Shown here: piece by piece, positions 17,274 through 26,242 of the stretch
Layout: each line of letters opens with the position of its first letter
Position numbering within the stretch: position 1 is the stretch's first letter
Assembly (NCBI RefSeq): GCF_001983935.1
Contig: NZ_CP017641.1
Location: 62,001 to 126,000 of the forward strand
Direction of reading: 5' to 3'
DNA length: 64,000 nt
From: Fuerstiella marisgermanici
Lineage (GTDB): Bacteria > Planctomycetota > Planctomycetia > Planctomycetales > Planctomycetaceae
The notes under the pieces: generated by a model
What the model saw: the letters and a program-made list of their open reading frames with translations, nothing else
Database searches by the model: none
What the model was told of the DNA's origin: nothing
Translations under genes and position numbers: made by a program

Positions 17274-18323
17274 CTACTGGCCCCAATCTCTTGGCAAGTG
17301 CAACGACCAGACTTCATTGCTTAGCGGCCTCGCATGGCCACCCGCGACCCAAATACGATCCTGAAACACGAACGCGGAATGTTCATGCCGTGCTTTCCAG
17401 GTCACTTCACTTTTCAGCTCTTTCCAATCACGGCCGTTCTTTGAGTACCAGACGTCACCGTGGTTGACCGACGGATTGTTTGACCAGCCGCCGATCACCC
17501 ACATGTGATCACGGTAGACAACTGATGAGAACCATAGCCGCTCGTGCCAGGGAGCCGCGTCGGTTTCCTTTCGCCATTTCACGCCGTCGGCAGAACTCCA
17601 GACGTCGTTCAGACCTCTATAGTTGGGAACATAGTTTCCACCGCCGAACACGTAGATACGATCGTTTAGTACGACGGCCTGATGATAAGCACGCGGAGCC
17701 CATTCGGCATTGTCCGTGGCAAGCTCCCAGGTAACTCCGTCCTTTGACGACCACACGTCATTCTTCAGGCTCTTGTCGTCTCCGAAGTAGTAATTTTCTA
17801 TGCCACCGATGATCCACATGCGGTCTTTGAATTCAACGACTGCGGCCGCAACTCGAGGCGACCAGTTGGCTGCCTTCGTTTCCTGCTTCCACTGGTTGCC
17901 ATCGGAGCTTGACCACACTGCATTGCTGGCCGAATACCCGGGCAACCGTCCGTTGTACCAACCGCCCATGAACCACATGCGATCCTTAAATGTGACTGAC
18001 ATCGACAAATCGCTGTGGATCCACGGCGCTTCACTGGTCACCTGTTTCCATGTGCGGCCATCGCCGGAACTCCAGACATCTCGCGGCGGTGCGGCGTGTG
18101 AACTGAACCAGCCGCCGAAAATCCAGAGTTGATCATCAAAGACGACTTCCCCCTGGGAATCGCGTGCCTGCCATCCAGCGTCTTTGGTCACGAGAGTCCA
18201 GTTGTGAGGTTCGTCGGCCGCGGCAGAAACCATTAGCAGGCTACAGAGAAATATCGTCAAACGTCTCAAGTTTTCACTCCGACTCAGAATGTATTGTGTT
18301 CGCTTTTTGTTCGTGTTCTGCAT
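17274..18323 (-). CDS. Secreted Kelch-repeat beta-propeller protein
   Basis: About 349 residues from the ATG at 18323 (an in-frame ATG at 18401 gives a longer N-terminus without signal features). The signal peptide is RRLTIFLCSLLMVSAAADEP. After it come six Kelch-type repeats, each with a DRMWxxGG strand and NDVWSSxDGxxWxxxT loop, about 50 residues apart, enough for a complete propeller. No enzyme motif is seen. Likely an exported binding protein with a carbohydrate or protein ligand. Divergent from the subtilase/FG-GAP gene. Confidence 0.85.
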   Translation of the reverse strand: MQNTNKKRTQYILSRSENLRRLTIFLCSLLMVSAAADEPHNWTLVTKDAGWQARDSQGEVVFDDQLWIFGGWFSSHAAPPRDVWSSGDGRTWKQVTSEAPWIHSDLSMSVTFKDRMWFMGGWYNGRLPGYSASNAVWSSSDGNQWKQETKAANWSPRVAAAVVEFKDRMWIIGGIENYYFGDDKSLKNDVWSSKDGVTWELATDNAEWAPRAYHQAVVLNDRIYVFGGGNYVPNYRGLNDVWSSADGVKWRKETDAAPWHERLWFSSVVYRDHMWVIGGWSNNPSVNHGDVWYSKNGRDWKELKSEVTWKARHEHSAFVFQDRIWVAGGHARPLSNEVWSLHLPRDWGQ

Positions 18324-18467
18324 GCTGGATCGTGGCCCAATCTCTCTGACGCGGTGCCATTTTGGCGAAGGATACTGTAACGTCAGAGTATCTGATTGCA
18401 CCGCTGATGCATTCAGCAGCCACCAACAACTATATCAACATCGTATCTGACGTTCAGGGAAACATCC

Positions 18468-20606
18468 ATGCGACGTGAACAACGCACACCAGCTCGATTG
18501 CAGATTATTGTTTGCCTGTGTCTGGCATTCATCACACCAACTGCAATCCGTGCCAGCGAACCTGCTCAGCCCGCTTCATTCGAGCATGCAGGGATCATTG
18601 AAGCCTGGAATACGTACAGGCACAAGCTGACGTTTGGCAAAGGTCAGACACTTGCTCTGGTCGATGACGGCTGCAAGTTGTCGATGCCCGAATGGTCCAT
18701 GTCGGATGGCGACCAGCCGAAGGTACTCATCGCGTACGACGCCGTTGATGGCGATGACAACCCAATGCACGAAGGCCGTGGTTATCACGGTTCAACAATC
18801 GGTATGCCTTCGTCCGTTAACTACAAAGGAAAACGCGGAGTGGCGTTCAACGACCAGCTCGCCGTGATTCGAGCGTTAGAATGCTGTCACTGTAACATTA
18901 GTGATGGTCAGACTGTTGCTGCCGCCCTGCAATGGATCATTGACAACCATCAGGAATACCGGATCACAACGGTGAATCTCGCTCCGGTGGACGATCAAGC
19001 CCACGACAAACCGGTTGCCACAGCCATTGACGATAAGCTGCTCAAACTTCGGGAGCTGGGAATCTGGGTCAGCGCGCCGACGGGGAATCACAATTTCACC
19101 AACGGAATTTCCTGGCCCGCCTGCCAACCTGGTTGTTTCGCCGTTGGAGCCGTACGTCCGGGGAAGGATGAAGTTTATCTCGATCGGCACTCGAAAACGG
19201 ACCTTGTCGTCCCCGCCGCTGCAACGTCTTCTTCGAATGCCATTGCCTGCGGTGCGGCAATCGTGATTCGCGAGGCCATCGAAGAAACTGGTTACGATTG
19301 GAAACAGGACGGAGTCAACATTCCCGAAGCCATTCTGACTTTGATGCAGAAAACCGGCGTCACCGTTCATGACGAGGCCACCGATCAAGATTACCAAAGG
19401 CTGAATCTGGCGGCGGCTCTCGATTACATTTTCGCCGCCGAAAAACCTTCTGCAGCGGTTCGCTTTAGCGAGCACCTGATCGCGGACAAGTACGCCTATG
19501 CCTACGGAATTGCGGCGGCCGACATCGATGAAGATGGGGACCTCGATCTCACAAGTGCTGACTATACGCCACACAACATGCTGTATCTGTTCGAAAACGA
19601 TAGTCAGGGAAAATTCCAACGGCACATCATTCAAAAAGACGACCCGGAACGCCTTGAGCGTCATGCGGTGGGCGATGTCGATGGCGATGGCGACCTGGAT
19701 GTTGTGATTGTCAAGAATCTGCGAGGCGATTTGCTGTGGTTCGAAAACAGTGGCACACCTGTTGACGGAAAACTCTGGCAACGCCACGTGATCACCACCA
19801 ATTTGCCGGGGGCCTACGACGTGGTGCTTGCTGATTTCGACGGCGACGGCGATCCCGACGTGGCGGCTTCCAGCTGGCTGCTGGGGAATCAGTTTGCGTG
19901 GTTTGAAAACGACGGTTCGCCCGCCACCGACGGCTGGAAGAAGCACATGATTGAAGAAGACATCAAGGAAACACGAACGATCGAGGCAGCAGATTTCGAT
20001 GGCGATGGGGACGTGGACCTACTCGGCACGGCTCGCAGGGATGATCAAGTCATCTGGTTCGAGAACCAGCGTACGGGCCGTTCGGTCGTGTGGAAAAAGC
20101 ATCTTGTGGATGACAAGTCGCGTTGCCCGGCGCACGGTCACCCGGTGGACATGGATGGCGACGGTGATCTCGATATCGTGATGGCGCTGGGATTCTATTA
20201 CAGGCCGGGATCCGGACTGCCAGACGCATCGCTCGCATCCGAAGACAATCAGGTCGTCTGGTATGAAAACAACAGTCAGCCTGCATCGGGGCTGTGGAAG
20301 AAGCACATTGTCGGTCCCCGATTCGACGACGCTTTTGAGGCTGTTGCCGGAGACCTTGACGGTGATGGGGATATCGACATTGTCGCAACATCCTGGCGCA
20401 ATCCGGGCCGAGTTGCGTGGTTCGAAAACCATGGCAACCCACAAGGCAAATGGACGCGGCACATGCTGAAGAACAACTGGCGCAGCGCGAACCAGGTCAT
20501 TATCGCCGACCTCAACGGCGACGGCCGACCAGATATAGCGGCCTGCGCCGAACACGGAAGCTACGAACTGCGCTGGTGGCGAAACGAAGGGCGTGCAGCG
20601 GAGTAG
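18468..20606 (+). CDS. Secreted subtilisin-like (S8) domain with FG-GAP/VCBS repeats
   Basis: 712 residues. Signal peptide ends near AIRASEP. Residues about 35-325 are subtilase-like: LALVDDGC (catalytic Asp), GRGYHGSTIGM (catalytic His), VSAPTGNHNF (oxyanion Asn region) and AATSSSNAIACGAA (catalytic Ser candidate; GTS is replaced by ATSSS). From about 340 to the end there are 6-7 FG-GAP/VCBS-type repeats, each with a DxDGDGDxD calcium loop (for example DVDGDGDLD, DFDGDGDPD) followed by VVWFEN. This is a protease domain joined to an integrin-like calcium-binding propeller. The altered serine motif leaves activity uncertain. AGGGAAAC precedes the ATG. Confidence 0.87.
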   Translation: MRREQRTPARLQIIVCLCLAFITPTAIRASEPAQPASFEHAGIIEAWNTYRHKLTFGKGQTLALVDDGCKLSMPEWSMSDGDQPKVLIAYDAVDGDDNPMHEGRGYHGSTIGMPSSVNYKGKRGVAFNDQLAVIRALECCHCNISDGQTVAAALQWIIDNHQEYRITTVNLAPVDDQAHDKPVATAIDDKLLKLRELGIWVSAPTGNHNFTNGISWPACQPGCFAVGAVRPGKDEVYLDRHSKTDLVVPAAATSSSNAIACGAAIVIREAIEETGYDWKQDGVNIPEAILTLMQKTGVTVHDEATDQDYQRLNLAAALDYIFAAEKPSAAVRFSEHLIADKYAYAYGIAAADIDEDGDLDLTSADYTPHNMLYLFENDSQGKFQRHIIQKDDPERLERHAVGDVDGDGDLDVVIVKNLRGDLLWFENSGTPVDGKLWQRHVITTNLPGAYDVVLADFDGDGDPDVAASSWLLGNQFAWFENDGSPATDGWKKHMIEEDIKETRTIEAADFDGDGDVDLLGTARRDDQVIWFENQRTGRSVVWKKHLVDDKSRCPAHGHPVDMDGDGDLDIVMALGFYYRPGSGLPDASLASEDNQVVWYENNSQPASGLWKKHIVGPRFDDAFEAVAGDLDGDGDIDIVATSWRNPGRVAWFENHGNPQGKWTRHMLKNNWRSANQVIIADLNGDGRPDIAACAEHGSYELRWWRNEGRAAE

Positions 20607-20808
20607 ATCTTCGAATTTCTTCAGGCAGTATGTCGCCAGATCTGATCTCAGATTCGAATCTCAATTCGTCCCGCTGACTGGCCTGTGGCAATCTGAACCA
20701 AGACGTTGGCAGGTAAAAACAACCCGCACGGCAGTCGTGCGGCAACGTTAATGTTCAAATTAAAGTCGCTTTACACAATCCAACAATGGCTGGTGCGAGG
20801 TTCGTGGT
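20607..20808. other. Short intergenic region with a hairpin
   Basis: CCGCACG-GCAGT-CGTGCGG at 20725-20743 makes a perfect 7-bp hairpin between two plus-strand genes. It lacks a T-run. GAGG about eight bases before 20809 serves the next gene. Confidence 0.55.
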
Positions 20809-21582
20809 ATGGCTGTTCCCTTCGATCTTGTCCCCACCGCCCGACTGTCTGGCATTCACATGACGGGGACTGTCGTTCGTCGTTTTCTGATCAGCTACCC
20901 GGTGTCGCCTGACGTCCTGTTGGACCACCTGCCTCCGGGAGCAGAATGCGCAACCCACGCCGGTTTTGCGTGGGTATCAGCTTGCTTTGTCCGGATGGAT
21001 AACATGCGGCCCAATATTCTTCCGAAGGCCGTTGGTATGGGCTTCAACTATCTGATTCACAGAACACGCGCTAGGCTGCCCTTTCCGGATGGAACGCTGC
21101 GAGAGGCCGTGCTCGTCCTGCAGCCGAACATCAATCGTCGCTTACTAAGTACGTTCGGTTCCGTGCTGACTGGTGTCAGGTTTCAGTGCCGTGAAATTGA
21201 CCTCGCGGAAGATGATGAAAGCTGGCGTATTCAAATGATTTCTGAAGGTGAAGTCCTGTACGACGCGACGATTCTTAAAGCGAGTTGTTCCGAAACCATT
21301 GCCGATGGCTGCCGTTTTGCTACGGCTCAGGAAGCGGAGGACTTCCTTCTTGGCGTGTCGTTTGGTGGGCAATGGGTAAAGGGCGAACCGAACCTTAAGC
21401 TACTCCCCGAAACACACGCCCCATGCGCAACGGTGGCGTGCACCTGCATAACGCACAAGAATCGATTTCTCGAATCGCTTGGAGCCCACGCCGTCGACGC
21501 GGATCACGCAATCACTATGACAAACGTCCCGCATTATTTTGGGATAACGCCAATCAAGACAGCATTGAATTCCGCAACCTAG
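20809..21582 (+). CDS. DUF2071 (YqjF-like) family protein
   Basis: 257 residues. Layout matches DUF2071/YqjF: FLISYPVSPDVLLDHLPPGAE at the start, AWVSACFVRMDNMRPN, then a beta-sheet domain with FNYLIHRTRARLP. No catalytic motif or signal peptide is recognised, so it is probably cytoplasmic. Function of the family is not established. No operon partner. Confidence 0.72.
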   Translation: MAVPFDLVPTARLSGIHMTGTVVRRFLISYPVSPDVLLDHLPPGAECATHAGFAWVSACFVRMDNMRPNILPKAVGMGFNYLIHRTRARLPFPDGTLREAVLVLQPNINRRLLSTFGSVLTGVRFQCREIDLAEDDESWRIQMISEGEVLYDATILKASCSETIADGCRFATAQEAEDFLLGVSFGGQWVKGEPNLKLLPETHAPCATVACTCITHKNRFLESLGAHAVDADHAITMTNVPHYFGITPIKTALNSAT

Positions 21583-22173
21583 TCCCACGCTGAAGCACGA
21601 TAGAACAACGGCGGAGTATTAGTAATACGCCTGAAAATGCTTTGCCAAACCTCGCCAACAGCTGTCAGCCCTGCTCTGCCCGGATGTGTTTGAAGCCAGA
21701 TCGCTACGCTGTTCGTCTGCCGTCTATACCTAAGAGCAACGCAAGTGGCTTCACCTTTTAGGGGATATCTCTTGGCGGTCGCCTGGCTAACTTGTGGCGC
21801 ACCACTACCGCTTGCGAGCGACGTTCATCCGAAGTGATCGTTCAGCGGCCAGCGTTCCATCGTGGACGACTGGGCAGCGATCGACCGTAGTCGACGCTTT
21901 CTATAGTGAGCTAATTTTCATTCGTGGATTCACCGCTCTATCTGTCAACAGTTTCGGCTTTCTCCGACACGGCGTGATTCAGCGAGCCGTCAGTCTCGCC
22001 ATCTTTTGCTGGACTCGCGTTCAAATGCGAAGAGTTGGCACGTTGTTCGCAGAAGCTGTTGATTCAATCTGAAAGTCCTCTGCCCGCGTGTGGCAGCACG
22101 ACATATTCCGTTTCGTGTGGAAGCGGAAAGCGTGACCCGGACATCCAGCAACTAGTTTCACAGGAGAGAATCA
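21583..22173. other. Intergenic region with a possible sigma-54 promoter
   Basis: About 590 bases with no recognisable gene. The only strong signal is the sigma-54-like site at 22036-22051 upstream of the PDZ protein. Confidence 0.5.
22036..22051 (+). promoter_or_regulatory. Candidate sigma-54 (-24/-12) promoter
   Basis: TGGCACG-TTGT-TCGCA. The -24 element is a perfect match and the invariant GG and GC are exactly 10 bases apart; the -12 element has one mismatch (TCGC for TTGC). Transcription would begin near 22063, about 110 bases before the PDZ-protein start. Confidence 0.4.
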
Positions 22174-23199
22174 ATGATACGGTTAAGAAGACTAGCACCA
22201 GCGGCAGCTCTGACCCTGGGCCTGCTTAGCGTCGCTTCGGCACAGGAAATTAACACCGATGCGACTGGCACGGCGGGCACAGCGGCGAAGGCGGCACAGT
22301 CCGGCGCGTCGGCGGCGACAAACACTCAGACGAATGGTCAGCTTGGGCAAGGGGCTAACAACGTCAATGCTAACCAGCAGACGGATGCGAACGTCGACCT
22401 AAACACACCGGACACACCTCAAACAGACGCCGAGGCCATTGCGGACGGTGTACGGAATGATGTTGGCAGTGCGACTGAACAAGTTCGCGAGTCAGCTCGC
22501 CAGCAGACGGACGCACTCGATCGAGACAGAAGTCAAATCGATCCGGAAGGGGACCTCGAAAGCTCGCTCAACACGGACACTACTGATAACTCGTCACGTT
22601 TGAGGAACCAGACCGACGCGGCCGCCAATGCACAGACCGACGGGCTTCAGAACAGTTCGGCTGGCATGACGTTCCGTAGTAATACGGACAGCATCATTGT
22701 CGACAATGTGGCTGATGGCAGTGCGGCGAGTCGACTTGGGCTAAGGCCGGGCGACGAAATCGTGCGGTTCAATGGTCAGTGGGTTCGCAATACTCAGGAC
22801 TTGCAGCGGATGATGAATAACGTCGAAGGCTCACGTCCAGTCGACATTTCCTTCCGTCGTGACGGGCGGCAAATGGGTCGGCAGCTCCAGCTTGGTGCTG
22901 GCGTCCAGTCTTCGTCCGCGATGCGACCAAACTACGATCAGTCTGAAGCCGGTGTGTCGGGGGCTGCTGGCGTAGATGGCAATAATTTGGTCGATGGACA
23001 GGCGAGTGGCCAGGCAATGCACCATGGCGGGCACCTAAATTACTCCGGTAATGGCCACAATCAGTTTGGAAACTCATTTTCCGGCTACCAACCGAACCTG
23101 AATTACGGCCAATCGTACGGATATGCCCCATTCTATGATCTCCGCCGCGACAACTGCTGTCGCAGGGTGCACCGTCGACACCGACGCTGTTGCAGGTAG
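22174..23199 (+). CDS. Secreted PDZ-domain protein with Gln/Asn/Ala-rich linker
   Basis: 341 residues. AGGAGAG stands before the ATG. Signal peptide MIRLRRLAPAAALTLGLLSVASA. Residues 25-160 are low-complexity, rich in Gln, Asn, Ala, Thr and Asp. A PDZ domain occupies about 165-245 (DNVADGSAASRLGLRPGDEI, then the VDISFRRDG strand). The tail is Gly/Asn/Tyr-rich and ends in a basic Cys cluster (CCRRVHRRHRRCCR). There is no protease domain, so it is probably an adaptor or envelope protein. A terminator follows and a possible sigma-54 promoter precedes it. Confidence 0.82.
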   Translation: MIRLRRLAPAAALTLGLLSVASAQEINTDATGTAGTAAKAAQSGASAATNTQTNGQLGQGANNVNANQQTDANVDLNTPDTPQTDAEAIADGVRNDVGSATEQVRESARQQTDALDRDRSQIDPEGDLESSLNTDTTDNSSRLRNQTDAAANAQTDGLQNSSAGMTFRSNTDSIIVDNVADGSAASRLGLRPGDEIVRFNGQWVRNTQDLQRMMNNVEGSRPVDISFRRDGRQMGRQLQLGAGVQSSSAMRPNYDQSEAGVSGAAGVDGNNLVDGQASGQAMHHGGHLNYSGNGHNQFGNSFSGYQPNLNYGQSYGYAPFYDLRRDNCCRRVHRRHRRCCR

Positions 23200-23254
23200 T
23201 CAGGGTTGTTTCTCGTGATCCCTGTTCTTGAGGGATCGCCTGAACACTCTCAAC

Positions 23255-23290
23255 AGCCACCGCCTCCCCCAAAGGAGACGGTGGCTTTTT
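23255..23290 (+). terminator. Intrinsic terminator after the PDZ protein
   Basis: AGCCACCG...CGGTGGCT stem with an inner CTCC/GGAG pairing, loop around CCCAAA, then T5 at 23286-23290. A second hairpin (GATCCCT...AGGGATC, 23217-23237) lies just upstream. Confidence 0.88.
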
Positions 23291-23498
23291 CTGCGCCGAC
23301 AGTTTGTGGCCTTCGGCCGGATTCCGTGCGTGCAATCTCTAACGGCATGGTAAATGCATAGGTCCAATGGGCGGTTCACTCTTATCTAAGAAGCATGTGT
23401 GCTTCACAGAACACACCGCACGAAACGCCATTGGGAAACGGGTGCGGCATGCTGCCGAGCATCTGCAGAAATTGGTTACGAAACGTCGAAGGAAAAAC

Positions 23499-24272
23499 AT
23501 GGAAACGGTACTCATCACTGGAGCGTCATCCGGAATCGGTTTGGAGTTCGCGAAGCTTTTTGCGAAAGCCGGCAGCGGTCTGATTTTGACCGCTCGCAGA
23601 GAGGAGAAACTACGCAAGCTAGCAGATGAGCTTCACAGCGAGCATGGCGTGCCAGTGAGCGTCGTTCCGGCCGATCTGGCGAAGCCGGACGGTACGAAAA
23701 CTCTGCACTACGAGCTAAACCAACGCAGTCTGGAGGTTGACGTGCTGGTCAACAATGCCGGGTTCGGTGCGCTGGGAAAGTTTGCCGACCTACCGCTTGA
23801 GAGGCAGGTCGATATGCTGCACGTCAATATTCTGGCACTTACTGAACTGACCAGACGCTTACTTCCTGAGATGGTCGAACGCAAACGGGGAGGCGTGCTG
23901 AATGTTGGATCGACGGCCGCTTTTCAGCCGGGCCCGAATATGGCTGTCTACTATGCGACAAAAGCGTACGTGTTGTCATTTTCTGAAGCGCTGCGTGAGG
24001 AACTGCTGGATACTGGAGTGCATGTCACGTGCCTGGCGCCGGGCCCGACTGAAACGGAGTTCGGCGAAGATTCCGGAATGAACGACACAAAGATTTTTCG
24101 GATGGGGACCATGCCGGCCGCAACTGTGGCCAAGGCTGGATACGAAGCCTTTCGGGCCAATGATTCACTGGTCGTTCCCGGAGCCATGAATAAGGTGGCG
24201 TCCAGCATGCACCGCTTTCTCCCACGCATGGTGACTCGTAAGTTTGTGAAAAACATTCAGCCGGTTCAGTAG
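23499..24272 (+). CDS. Short-chain dehydrogenase/reductase (classical SDR)
   Basis: 257 residues from the ATG at 23499, preceded by GAAGGAAAAAC; the open frame extends upstream to 23367 but only this start opens directly on the Rossmann strand. Seen: TVLITGASSGIGLEFA (TGxxxGxG cofactor site), VLVNNAGFGALG (NNAG), NVGSTAAFQ with the catalytic Ser, YYATKAYV (YxxxK) and LAPGPTETEF. A cytoplasmic NAD(P)(H)-dependent oxidoreductase; substrate unknown. Confidence 0.92.
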   Translation: METVLITGASSGIGLEFAKLFAKAGSGLILTARREEKLRKLADELHSEHGVPVSVVPADLAKPDGTKTLHYELNQRSLEVDVLVNNAGFGALGKFADLPLERQVDMLHVNILALTELTRRLLPEMVERKRGGVLNVGSTAAFQPGPNMAVYYATKAYVLSFSEALREELLDTGVHVTCLAPGPTETEFGEDSGMNDTKIFRMGTMPAATVAKAGYEAFRANDSLVVPGAMNKVASSMHRFLPRMVTRKFVKNIQPVQ

Positions 24273-24455
24273 GTAGCTCTCCACCAAAGTGAAAGTACCA
24301 TCGCGTCGAATGTGGCCGCATTCGGACTGAGCGAAGCGAAGGCCCCGCCCGGAGTCGCACGCGTGCCTCGCGAACTCCCGCCACACACCACCACACCCAC
24401 ACGTGGCCATTTAGAAGCTCACAAGAATTCACACGTCAAACGTGATGCCAGAATG

Positions 24456-25640
24456 CTATGGGCGAAGCGGCCTTACTGTTTCGACACCATCGGAGTTTGC
24501 TGCGGTTTCGATCACCATGTCGGGATGTGTCTGCTGGTGTAGAATTTTTAGCAGAGCGTAGAAAAATGCAGCGACGATGGGGCCCAGAAAAATTCCCCAG
24601 ATACCGACGACGCGAATGGCTCCAACGACGCTGACGAACGCAACAAATGGGTGCATGCCTACAGTGCCCCGAATTAGATACGCTCGAATCAGATTGTCTG
24701 ACGTGGAAACGACGAGTGCCCCATACGTTGCCAGCGCGATCGCAGTGCCGAAATCTCCGTTAATGAGCAGCGAAATACAGACGCCAGCCCACACCAACGC
24801 GGCTCCCAGTAGTGGTACGAAGGAAACGCAAATCGTCAGGCCTGCCAGAAGCAAGGCCCCATCAATCCTCAGCACCGCGAATCCAATAAATGCAAGGAAT
24901 CCCTGAGCCACAGCGCACGCTCCGCTGGCCACGATGACACCTCGGCACACTCGATCAAACTCCTCGAACATGATCAGTTCGTCGCGATCGTCCAGGGGCG
25001 AAACCCGTTGCAGGGCTTTCAACAACGCGGGGCCTTCCGCCAGAAAGTAGAACAGCCCCAACGCCACAATGACCAGTCCAATCAGAAACTCAATCACGTT
25101 GGCAAGCAATGCACGGGACCGATCATATGTTTCGGTGACGAGTATTCTTAGCCCGTCAACAATGGAAGATTCCCACTGTTGCCGATCCGGAATCGGGACG
25201 TAGTCATCGACCCACGTTAGAATTCGTTCGACACCGACATGGGATCGCCAGTCTGTTTCAAGCAACGTCCGAGCCGCGACGAACAGTTCTTCTGCCGCGT
25301 GAGCCACTCCGAACACGACTGGTAGCAGCACCAGCAATAGCACCGTCGCTGTCACAATTCCCGCAGACAGATGACGACGCTGGCCGAACCACTTTGTGCA
25401 GCGTAAATGGACGGGGCGAAAAATTACTGCCAGCATACCGGCGATGAAAATCGGAAGCAGGAATGGCTGAGCGACTCGGTAGAACAGCAGTCCCACCGCG
25501 ATCACCGTGGCGACAAGTGCGTAGAACGAAAACTTCCGCCGTCCTCCAAACGCAGTGGCCGAGGTCTCCGCAGATTGCGGCGTCGCGATTGTTGAGTTCT
25601 CCATGAGGCTCTGATCCTGCCGGCAAGCGTCAACGATCAT
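24456..25640 (-). CDS. AI-2E family transporter (PerM/YdiK type)
   Basis: 394 residues, integral membrane protein with about 7-8 hydrophobic segments. The arrangement matches the AI-2E_transport family (PF01594): N-terminal hydrophobic pair (YALVATVIAVGLLFY..., FLLPIFIAGMLAVIF), a long soluble loop of about residues 130-200, then closely spaced helices containing SFVPLLGAALVWAGV and GIWGIFLGPIVAAFFYALL. Family members export autoinducer-2 or small ions; no specific substrate follows from sequence. Start may also be the ATG at 25604. It is about 80 bases from csrA on the same strand. Confidence 0.9.
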   Translation of the reverse strand: MIVDACRQDQSLMENSTIATPQSAETSATAFGGRRKFSFYALVATVIAVGLLFYRVAQPFLLPIFIAGMLAVIFRPVHLRCTKWFGQRRHLSAGIVTATVLLLVLLPVVFGVAHAAEELFVAARTLLETDWRSHVGVERILTWVDDYVPIPDRQQWESSIVDGLRILVTETYDRSRALLANVIEFLIGLVIVALGLFYFLAEGPALLKALQRVSPLDDRDELIMFEEFDRVCRGVIVASGACAVAQGFLAFIGFAVLRIDGALLLAGLTICVSFVPLLGAALVWAGVCISLLINGDFGTAIALATYGALVVSTSDNLIRAYLIRGTVGMHPFVAFVSVVGAIRVVGIWGIFLGPIVAAFFYALLKILHQQTHPDMVIETAANSDGVETVRPLRP

Positions 25641-25722
25641 GAAAAATTGTCGGTCAGCCAGCAGACGGTGTGGTCAGTGAGCGACCAATGAATGAGCGTC
25701 GAGCGACCATCGACGGCTTAAT

Positions 25723-25911
25723 TCAGGGATCGTCTCGGCGGCCGCTAGCTGTAGGCGGGCCGTCAAGAACTATTTCGCCACGCGCGATCTGCACATGAGT
25801 CGGAGCATCAATTCCCAGCCGGACGCGGCCATTTTCACATTGAGTTACTCGGATCGTGATCGATGACCCGATGACGATCTCTTCGCCGCACTTACGAGAC
25901 AAAACTAACAT
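25723..25911 (-). CDS. csrA: Carbon storage regulator CsrA
   Basis: 62 residues. A homodimeric RNA-binding protein that blocks or activates translation by binding GGA motifs in mRNA leaders. Seen: MLVLSRKCGEEIVIGSSITI, the canonical N-terminus with the RNA-contact residues Leu4 and Arg6, then VRLGIDAP and the conserved Val/Arg near positions 42-44. The ATG is preceded by AAGGAGGAGCCACC, one of the strongest ribosome sites in the window. Confidence 0.97.
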   Translation of the reverse strand: MLVLSRKCGEEIVIGSSITIRVTQCENGRVRLGIDAPTHVQIARGEIVLDGPPTASGRRDDP

Positions 25912-26242
25912 GGTGGCTCCTCCTTGAACTCAGAGATGTAGTCGATCCATAACAGATCGCTCAGGCATAAACCGTGCCGGTACCTGCGGATCGCAGAAAA
26001 AACGTACCCGCTTCAGCGTTGACACTTCGATTGCGGCAGCGTCGTACTGTGGTTTTTTGAGATCGACCGACAGCGGAGCAAGGTTGTGACGAAGCAGCCA
26101 CAAAACTCATGGGCTGGTAGTTCGGGGACACGGTCCGGCCTTGCGTCATTTCTGAGGACCTCGGCATTGAGTTTGCATTCCGTCATTCAGTAACACGCTG
26201 ACCATAGCCCGCCATCATCCGGTTTTGGAATAACCTACCTTC
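25912..26242. other. Divergent intergenic region, nothing recognised
   Basis: About 330 bases between csrA and coxB. Must contain promoters for both. A minus-strand frame (25961-26167) has no ribosome site or family resemblance. Confidence 0.45.
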
